40,897 nt of DNA. Source: Halarchaeum acidiphilum MH1-52-1 (GTDB lineage Archaea; Halobacteriota; Halobacteria; Halobacteriales; Halobacteriaceae). Positions 35,459-40,897 of the stretch are shown here, in pieces. A program made the translations under genes and the position numbers. Under the pieces are notes generated by a model. The model saw nothing but the letters and a program-made list of their open reading frames with translations, was not told where the DNA came from and ran no database searches. The stretch's first letter is position 1. The number at the start of each line of letters is the position of its first letter. The DNA is taken from contig NZ_BATA01000016.1 of NCBI RefSeq assembly GCF_000474235.1, positions 1-40,897 of the forward strand, given 5' to 3'.

Positions 35459-37447
35459 ATGGAGTTGGAGGACGTGCCCGGCGTCGGCGCGAAGACGGCC
35501 GAGCGGCTCCGCGAGCTGGACGAACCCGTGGAGACGCTCCGGCGCGGGGACGTCGCCGCCGTCGCGTCGCTCCCCGGTATCTCGACGGGACGGGCGGCCC
35601 GCATCGTCCGCGGCGCGATCCGCGCGCGACACGACGACCCCGGCGGGTTCCTCGCGACCGACCGCGCTCGGGAGGTGTCCGACGCGGTGCTCGGGCTTCT
35701 CCAAGAGCGGGCCGTGACGACGCACGCGAAACGCCGCCTCGCGACCCTCTACCCGACGGCGTCGGCCTCGCGTATCGCGGAGGTGTCCGCGTTCGCCGAG
35801 CGGGCGCGCGAGCGGGAAATCGATCCGGCGGTGCTGGACGCGCTCGCCGACGTCTCGCCGGTCGAACGCCCCGGTGACGTCACCGTTCGAGACCGCTGTC
35901 TCGCGACGGCGGACGCGGAGACGTACCGGGAGGCGCAGGCGGCGTTCCCCGAACTCTCCGTCGAAGTCGTCGAGGACGCGCGCGGCCTCGCGGACCTCGC
36001 GCGCGGCTACGCCTCCGTCGTGGCGCTCGACGAGGCGTTCGCGGGCGTCGCCGTGGAGGGCGACGTCACGGTGGATCCACGGGCCGTCGAGCACCCCGAG
36101 GAGCACGTCCCGGAGCGGACGCTCGCGTTCTTCGCGACGAATCGTGCGTCGCTGCGCGCGGCCGCCGCCGTCCACCGGCGCGCGGGCGTGGAGGCACCGA
36201 TCGAGCTCGACACTCTCGAGGACGCCCTCGACGATCTCGCGGCGGACGGGAGCGTCGCGGGCGACGAGGAACTCGGACGGCTGAGCACCGCTGTCGACGA
36301 CCTCGACGCCGCGGTCTCGACGGCCGAGTCCGTGGCGAACGACGCGCTTCGCGGAGCCATCGAGGAGCGCGACGTCACCATCGAGGGCGCCGATCTGCTC
36401 TCGCTCGTCGAGCGCGGCGCGGGCGTCGACTCGCTGCTCTCGCGCGAGCTGGCGGACGAGTACGCCGCGGCGATCGGGGCGGCGCGCGAGCACGTCGCGG
36501 ACGCGCTCGCGCTCCGGGACGACGAGATCGAGATCGCGACGCGGATCTTCGGCGACGAACCCACGTATCCCGTCGAGCGCCGCGAGGAGGCGGTGTCGCG
36601 ACTCCGCGAGGAACTCGTCGCCGAGCGGGACCGACGCGCCGCGAAACGCAAGCGGGATCTCGCCGGGCGCCTCGCGGACCTCCGGGCGGGCGCGACCGAC
36701 CTCGTGCGCGACGCGCTCGAACTCGACGTCGAACTCGCCGTCGCGCGATTCTGCGAGGAGTACGACTGTACGGCCGCGGAGCGCGCCGGGACGGGCTTCG
36801 AGATCGAGGGCGGTCGCTCGCCGCTGCTCGACGTGGCGTTCGACGAGGTCGAGCCGGTCGACTACGGAGTCGATGGCGTCGCGCTCCTCTCGGGGGTGAA
36901 CTCGGGCGGGAAGACGAGTACGCTCGACCTCGTCGCCGTCGTCGTCGTGCTCGCGCACATGGGGCTGCCGGTGCCCGCCGAATCGGCGCGCGTCCCCGCC
37001 GTCGAGGAACTGCACTACCACGCGAAGAGTCAGGGGACGCTGGACGCCGGCGCGTTCGAGTCGACACTCCGGGATTTCGCGGCGCTCGCTGGCGGCGCGG
37101 ACGCGAAGTGCGTGCTCGTGGACGAACTGGAGTCCATCACCGAACCCGGGGCGTCGGCGAAGATCGTCGCCGGGATCCTCGAAGCGCTCCACGGCGCGGG
37201 CGCGACCGGCGTCTTCGTCTCCCACCTCGCGGGCGAGATCCGGGGCGCGGCCGACTACGACGTCGACGTCGATGGCATCCGCGCCGTCGGTCTCGAAGGC
37301 GGCGAGCTCGTCGTGGAGCGCTCCCCCGAGAAGGACCTGCTCGCGCGCTCGACCCCGGAGCTGATCGTCGAGAAGCTCGCCGGCGAGAGCGACGATCCGG
37401 GGTTCTACGAGGACTTACTGGAGAAGTTCGGGGCCGACGGGACGTAG
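35459..37447 (+). CDS. mutS5: MutS5-type MutS-related ATPase with N-terminal helix-hairpin-helix (662 aa)
   Basis: The protein has an archaeal architecture. The N-terminal HhH DNA-binding region (about 1-55) has VPGVGAKTAERL and LPGISTGRAARI. A MutS-core coiled-coil region follows at about 290-430. The ABC-type ATPase domain has Walker A SGVNSGGKTS (about 477-486) and Walker B CVLVDELESI (about 547-556). It lacks the mismatch-recognition domain with the FYE motif, so canonical mismatch repair is unlikely. Proteins of this COG1193-like group may act on recombination intermediates. A TATA/T-rich GGCTTTTTT at about 35426-35434 precedes the ATG. Confidence 0.88.
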   Translation: MELEDVPGVGAKTAERLRELDEPVETLRRGDVAAVASLPGISTGRAARIVRGAIRARHDDPGGFLATDRAREVSDAVLGLLQERAVTTHAKRRLATLYPTASASRIAEVSAFAERAREREIDPAVLDALADVSPVERPGDVTVRDRCLATADAETYREAQAAFPELSVEVVEDARGLADLARGYASVVALDEAFAGVAVEGDVTVDPRAVEHPEEHVPERTLAFFATNRASLRAAAAVHRRAGVEAPIELDTLEDALDDLAADGSVAGDEELGRLSTAVDDLDAAVSTAESVANDALRGAIEERDVTIEGADLLSLVERGAGVDSLLSRELADEYAAAIGAAREHVADALALRDDEIEIATRIFGDEPTYPVERREEAVSRLREELVAERDRRAAKRKRDLAGRLADLRAGATDLVRDALELDVELAVARFCEEYDCTAAERAGTGFEIEGGRSPLLDVAFDEVEPVDYGVDGVALLSGVNSGGKTSTLDLVAVVVVLAHMGLPVPAESARVPAVEELHYHAKSQGTLDAGAFESTLRDFAALAGGADAKCVLVDELESITEPGASAKIVAGILEALHGAGATGVFVSHLAGEIRGAADYDVDVDGIRAVGLEGGELVVERSPEKDLLARSTPELIVEKLAGESDDPGFYEDLLEKFGADGT

Positions 37448-37535
37448 GGCCGCGTCGGCCCGCGAGGGCGGCGCGTACGGTCGTCGCGGGCGGGGCGGCG
37501 AAGGCTTATGTGGCGTGCGACCCCACGTCTCGGCG

Positions 37536-38657
37536 ATGGCCGACGACTCCGGCGGGATGCTGTCGTGGGACGAGTCGGTGTTCCGCGACGAGCACGTCTT
37601 CGAGATCGACTACGTGCCCGAGGCGTTCCGCCACCGCGAGTCCCAACTCCAGACCCTCCAGTACGCCCTCCGTCCGGCCGTCCGCGGAAATCGGCCGCTG
37701 AACGCGATGGTGCGCGGGCCGCCCGGAACGGGGAAGACGACGGCCGTCCAGAAGCTCTTCGGCGAACTCGGGAGCCAGCCGGGCGTCCGGGCCGTCCGCG
37801 TCAACTGTCAGGTGGACGCGACGCGATACGGGGTCTTCTCGCGGGTGTTCCAGTCGATTTTCGACTACGAACCGCCCTCATCGGGCGTGTCGTTCAAGAA
37901 GCTCTTCGGACAGGTCGCGGACCGCCTCGTCGACGAGGAGGAAGTCCTCGTGGTGGCGCTCGACGACGTGAACTACCTCTTCTACGAGAACGAGGCCTCC
38001 GACACCCTCTACTCGCTGTTGCGCGCTCACGAGACGCATCCGGGCGCGAAGGTCGGCGTCGTCCTCGTCTCCTCGGACACCGGCCTCGACGTCGTGGAGG
38101 CCCTCGATGGGCGCGTCCAGTCCGTCTTCCGACCGGAGGAAGCCTACTTCCCGGTCTACGACCGCGAGGAGGTCGCGGACATTCTCGGCGAGCGCGTCCG
38201 CATCGGGTTCCGCGACGGCGCGCTCCCGATGGCCGTTCTCGACCGCGTGGCCGAGCAGACGGCCGACGCCGGCGACCTCCGGGTCGGCATCGACATGCTC
38301 CGGCGCGCCGGTCTCCACGCGGAGTCGCGAGCCTCCACGACTGTCGAGGTGGAGGACGTCGAGGCGGTGAGCGATCGCGCGCGGAACCTCCGCCTCGCCC
38401 GCGACATCGAGGCGTTGACCGACGTCGAACGCGAGTTGCTCCGGACGGTCGCCGAACGCGACGGCGAGCGAGCGGGCGACGTCTACGACGCGTTCGCCGA
38501 GCGAACGGACCTCGGCTACACCCGCTACACCGAACTCGTGAACAAACTCGACCGACTCGACCTCATCGACGCGCGCTACGAGAGCCTCGACGGCCGCGGT
38601 CGCTCGCGGACGCTGACGCTCGCGCACGACGCCGAAACCGTGGAGCGTCGGCTGTAG
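37536..38657 (+). CDS. Orc1/Cdc6 family AAA+ replication initiator (373 aa)
   Basis: Walker A is RGPPGTGKTT (60-69). Walker B is VALDDVN (140-146) with Asp-Asp rather than Asp-Glu. Sensor 1 lies in VVLVSSDTG and the sensor 2 region near LRVGIDMLRRAG. A C-terminal winged-helix domain (about 295-370) binds DNA. Haloarchaea have many such paralogues, only some tied to active origins. The upstream gap of 88 bases is too short for an origin and shows no paired origin-recognition boxes. A TATA-like GCTTATG at 37504-37510 supports the leaderless ATG at 37536. Confidence 0.93.
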   Translation: MADDSGGMLSWDESVFRDEHVFEIDYVPEAFRHRESQLQTLQYALRPAVRGNRPLNAMVRGPPGTGKTTAVQKLFGELGSQPGVRAVRVNCQVDATRYGVFSRVFQSIFDYEPPSSGVSFKKLFGQVADRLVDEEEVLVVALDDVNYLFYENEASDTLYSLLRAHETHPGAKVGVVLVSSDTGLDVVEALDGRVQSVFRPEEAYFPVYDREEVADILGERVRIGFRDGALPMAVLDRVAEQTADAGDLRVGIDMLRRAGLHAESRASTTVEVEDVEAVSDRARNLRLARDIEALTDVERELLRTVAERDGERAGDVYDAFAERTDLGYTRYTELVNKLDRLDLIDARYESLDGRGRSRTLTLAHDAETVERRL

Positions 38658-38714
38658 GTGGAGAACGGGGCTGTCTCCGCGTCGTTTTTGGCGCGTCGGA
38701 TACAGGTGGCGGGT

Positions 38715-39416
38715 ATGAAACGCAGCGGCGGGAGCGAGACGGCGAAGCGACGCGCCGGCGAGCGGGCGGTCGACGCGGTGGACGACGGCGACGTCGTCGG
38801 ACTCGGAACGGGGAGCACGGCGGCGCACGCGATCCGCGCGCTCGGGCGGCGCGTGGACGCCGGTCTCGACGTGTCGGGCGTGGCGACGAGCCTCCAGTCG
38901 CGCGAGCTCGCCCGTGAAGCCGGCATTCCGCTGACGTCGCTGGACGCGGTCGGGAGCGTCGACGTGGCCATCGACGGGACCGATCAGTTCGATCGAGAGA
39001 CCGGCGCGCTGATCAAGGGCGGCGGCGCGGCGCACGCCCGCGAGAAGGTGGTGGACGCCTCCGCGGATCGGTTCCTCGTCGTCGCGGATCCCTCGAAGGC
39101 CGCGCGCGGGCTGGACGCGTCGGTACCGGTCGAGCTACTGCCGGCGGCCCGCCGACCCGTCGAGAGCGCGGTGCGCGATCTCGGCGGCGAACCGACGCTT
39201 CGGGCCGCGGAGCGCAAGGACGGACCCGTGGTGACCGACAACGGGAACCTCGTGCTCGACTGCGCGTTCGGCGCGCTCTCGAACCCCGGAGCGCTCGCGA
39301 CCGACCTCGCGCGCGTTCCCGGAGTCGTCGCGCACGGACTGTTCGTCGACCTCGCCGACGCGGTGCTCGTCGGTACCGAGGACGGCGTCGAGACGCGCAG
39401 CTACGGGTCGGAATAA
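38715..39416 (+). CDS. rpiA: Ribose-5-phosphate isomerase A (233 aa)
   Basis: RpiA interconverts ribulose 5-phosphate and ribose 5-phosphate, which supplies nucleotides in archaea. The phosphate loop is GLGTGSTAAH (29-38). The catalytic set is Asp87 and Asp90 (AIDGTDQFD), Lys101 (IKGGGAAH) and Glu110 (AREK). The loop is DGTDQ where many bacterial enzymes have DGADE, though the two Asp are kept. The ATG at 38715 has a TATA-like GTTTTTGG at about 38682-38689. The gene is on the same strand as the Orc1/Cdc6 gene but with its own promoter. Confidence 0.95.
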   Translation: MKRSGGSETAKRRAGERAVDAVDDGDVVGLGTGSTAAHAIRALGRRVDAGLDVSGVATSLQSRELAREAGIPLTSLDAVGSVDVAIDGTDQFDRETGALIKGGGAAHAREKVVDASADRFLVVADPSKAARGLDASVPVELLPAARRPVESAVRDLGGEPTLRAAERKDGPVVTDNGNLVLDCAFGALSNPGALATDLARVPGVVAHGLFVDLADAVLVGTEDGVETRSYGSE

Positions 39417-39438
39417 ACGGGAGAGAGAGGGAGGTGCC

Positions 39439-39606
39439 TTACAGGTCGCGCGGCTGGACGGTCTTGCGACCGTTCTCTTCGGCGCGGCGGGCGGCGTCGT
39501 CGAGGAGATCCTCGACCTTCTCGTCGAGCGCGTCGTAGAAGTCGGATGCGACGTTCTTCTCCTCGAGCGCTTCCTTCACAGCGGCCTTAACGATGAGGTC
39601 TGCCAT
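39439..39606 (-). CDS. Short DUF1931 histone-fold protein (55 aa)
   Basis: The 55-residue protein is MADLIVKAAVKEALEEKNVA, followed by SDFYDALDEKVEDLLDDAAR and RAEENGRKTVQPRDL. It matches the compact haloarchaeal DUF1931 family, a histone-fold relative with one short helix, a long helix and the terminal strand TVQPRDL. It may dimerise and bind DNA or act as a chaperone; no role is proven. A TATA box CTTATTAACG at about 39627-39640 supports the ATG at 39606. It is convergent with rpiA and divergent from larB. Confidence 0.88.
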   Translation of the reverse strand: MADLIVKAAVKEALEEKNVASDFYDALDEKVEDLLDDAARRAEENGRKTVQPRDL

Positions 39607-39724
39607 ACGGCGTTTGCTTTACTGGCCTCGTTAATAAGGCTTCCCATAAATTGACGTGAGAGGGCCGTCTATCGGGGCCTCGGGAAGCGAAACCCATCTG
39701 TATTTGGGGGTCGACATCCCGTTT

Positions 39725-40492
39725 ATGCGAGACGTGCTCGAACGGGTGGCCGCCGGCGAGCTTTCGGTCGCGGAGGCCGAGGCGGCGCTCGCGGGATACG
39801 CGACGACGGATGCCGGGCGGTTCGACGCCGCCCGCGAGACGCGCCGCGGCGTCCCGGAGGCGATACTCGCCGAGGGGAAGACCGCGGCCGAAGTCGGGGC
39901 GCTCGCCGCGACGGCGGTCGAGACGACGGGCCGCGCGCTCGTCACGCGCGCCGACGACGAACGGCGGGCCGCGGTCCGGGCGGCGATGGCGGAAGACCAC
40001 CCGGACGCCGACGTCACGGTCGACGAGCGTTCGCGCCTCGTCGTCGTTCACGGACCGGCGTTCGAGGCGCCCGAACTCGACGCGACCGTCGGTCTCGTTT
40101 CGGCGGGGACGAGCGACGCCGTCCCGTTAGGCGAGGCTGACGCCGTCGCGACGGAGATGGGCGCGCGGACCGAGCGCGTCGAGGACGTCGGCGTCGCCAG
40201 TATCGCGCGCCTCCTCGACCGCGTGGACGACCTTCGGGCGTGCGACGTCGTCGTCGTCGCCGCCGGGCGCGAGGGGGCGCTCCCCACCGTCGTCGCCGGC
40301 CTGCTCGACGCGCCCGTGATCGGTCTCCCCGTCTCCACGGGATACGGGCACGGCGGGAACGGCGAGGCCGCGATGCTCGGGATACTCCAGTCCTGCACGG
40401 TCCTCTCGGCCGTGAACGTCGACGCGGGGTTCGTCGCGGGCGCGCAGGCCGGCCTGATCGCTCGCCGAATCGGAGCCGCACGCGGTGAGTGA
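39725..40492 (+). CDS. larB: Nickel-pincer cofactor biosynthesis protein LarB (255 aa)
   Basis: LarB carboxylates nicotinic acid adenine dinucleotide as the first step towards the nickel-pincer nucleotide. The C-terminal domain is PurE/AIRC-like: [37 protein letters not shown] and [20 protein letters not shown]. The N-terminal helical part begins [19 protein letters not shown]. The start at 39725 is preceded by a TATA-like TGTATTTG (39698-39705). larE is in the same window. The stop overlaps the next gene's GTG in GTGA, so the two are coupled. Confidence 0.93.
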   Translation: MRDVLERVAAGELSVAEAEAALAGYATTDAGRFDAARETRRGVPEAILAEGKTAAEVGALAATAVETTGRALVTRADDERRAAVRAAMAEDHPDADVTVDERSRLVVVHGPAFEAPELDATVGLVSAGTSDAVPLGEADAVATEMGARTERVEDVGVASIARLLDRVDDLRACDVVVVAAGREGALPTVVAGLLDAPVIGLPVSTGYGHGGNGEAAMLGILQSCTVLSAVNVDAGFVAGAQAGLIARRIGAARGE

Positions 40493-40743
40493 CGGGCGTG
40501 CACCACGTCTACGTCCTCGAGTGTGCCGACGGCACGTACTACACGGGCTACACGACGGACGTCGAGCGGCGGGTGCGCGAGCACGACGCGGGCGAGGGGG
40601 CGAAGTACACGCGCGGGCGGACGCCGGTCGAACTCGTCCACACGGAGTCCTACGCGTCGAAGAGCGAGGCGATGAGCCGGGAGTACGAGATCAAACAGTT
40701 CTCGCGGGCGCGAAAGGAGCGACTCGTCGCGGGCGAGACGTAG
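40489..40743 (+). CDS. GIY-YIG nuclease superfamily protein, UPF0213/YhbQ-like (84 aa)
   Basis: This is a stand-alone GIY-YIG domain. [18 protein letters not shown] holds the two tyrosine motifs (VYV and YTG). The catalytic-type Arg lies in VERRVREH and the His-x(n)-Glu part in the C-terminal half ([16 protein letters not shown]). Its 84 residues match the YhbQ/URI group of small nucleases whose substrates are uncertain. The GTG start at 40489 overlaps the larB stop in GTGA. Coupling to larB is probably accidental in function. Confidence 0.9.
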   Translation: MTGVHHVYVLECADGTYYTGYTTDVERRVREHDAGEGAKYTRGRTPVELVHTESYASKSEAMSREYEIKQFSRARKERLVAGET

Positions 40744-40750
40744 CGCATCG

Positions 40751-40784
40751 CCTCGCGAGTCCTGCGTGCGCACGCATCGCGAGG
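40751..40784. terminator. Stem-loop with internal 14-base palindrome after the GIY-YIG gene
   Basis: The outer arms CCTCGCGA (40751-40758) and TCGCGAGG (40777-40784) enclose TGCGTGCGCACGCA (40763-40776), itself a perfect palindrome. It lies 8 bases after the stop, between two convergent genes, and is the strongest such structure at this end of the window. Confidence 0.5.
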
Positions 40785-40849
40785 TATCGGCGTTTCGCCC
40801 CGCGTTCACGTTCGCACTCGCGGATCCACGATGCGGGGGATGGAGACCG

Positions 40850-40897
40850 CTATTCGGGCTTCAGACCGCCGTCCTGCACGCGCATCACGGCTTCGCC
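40850..40897 (-). CDS. C-terminal tip of an unidentified gene, cut by the window end
   Basis: The minus strand reads GEAVMRVQDGGLKPE and then TAG at 40850-40852, in haloarchaeal codon style. The gene runs out of the window, so its family cannot be told. Its stop is convergent with the GIY-YIG gene. Confidence 0.45.
   Translation of the reverse strand, partial: GEAVMRVQDGGLKPE

Noticed and set aside
37448-37535. Replication origin beside the Orc1/Cdc6 gene
   Set aside because: The gap is only 88 bases. I see no long inverted origin-recognition boxes and no AT-rich unwinding region.

Overview
The window comes from a haloarchaeon (class Halobacteria). The sequence is very GC-rich with G/C in almost every third codon position. 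The proteins are acidic and rich in Asp/Glu. Many genes carry an archaeal TATA-like box 22-30 bases before the start codon and so look leaderless. Hallmark haloarchaeal genes are present: SAMP2, twin-TatC (TatCt), a short DUF1931 histone-fold protein, ribosomal proteins L31e and L39e, eIF6 and PCNA. I cannot name the genus from sequence alone.

Region 1 (1-4000) is an rRNA block. A 45-residue zinc-finger gene is followed by a hairpin-rich spacer, then an rRNA-type promoter. Next come a complete 23S rRNA enclosed by a long processing stem with a canonical bulge-helix-bulge motif, a 5S rRNA, and a tRNA-Cys with its own TATA box. No 16S rRNA or tRNA-Ala lies upstream of the 23S gene, which is unusual for this class. 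Region 2 (4200-10430) holds uvrB and uvrC flanking an SPFH membrane protein, plus two unknown genes. Region 3 (10500-13640) is the translation and protein-targeting cluster rpl39e-rpl31e-eif6 and pfdA-ftsY; the L18a (rplX) gene I would expect between eif6 and pfdA is absent. Region 4 (13700-18800) carries thpR, a TPR/DUF424 pair, sufS and a sufU-like scaffold.

Region 5 (18900-28500) is rich in replication and repair genes: rfcA, hjc, priL and pcn, with phosphohexomutase, SAMP2 and archaetidylserine decarboxylase between them. Here a uracil-DNA glycosylase gene is broken by a 57-base in-frame insertion that carries a TGA stop and an alternating palindrome. A related sequence lies near 18105. 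Region 6 (28750-34150) has rlmE with a possible overlapping upstream ORF, a queuosine/archaeosine-precursor transporter behind a ribbon-helix-helix regulator, and the divergent pair tatCt/tatCo. Region 7 (34160-40897) has larE, a MutS5-type ATPase, an Orc1/Cdc6 protein, rpiA, a DUF1931 histone-fold gene, larB and a GIY-YIG nuclease. It ends with the C-terminal tip of an unidentified gene on the minus strand.

Most of the window is conserved haloarchaeal core. Genes are packed tightly, with stop codons abutting or overlapping between convergent genes and start/stop overlaps within operons. The items most worth a second look are the apparently uncoupled 23S-5S unit, the interrupted uracil-DNA glycosylase with its palindromic insert, a SAMP2 lacking the lysine I recall as the chain-forming residue, the small ORF overlapping the rlmE start, and a set of perfect short stem-loops at gene ends.
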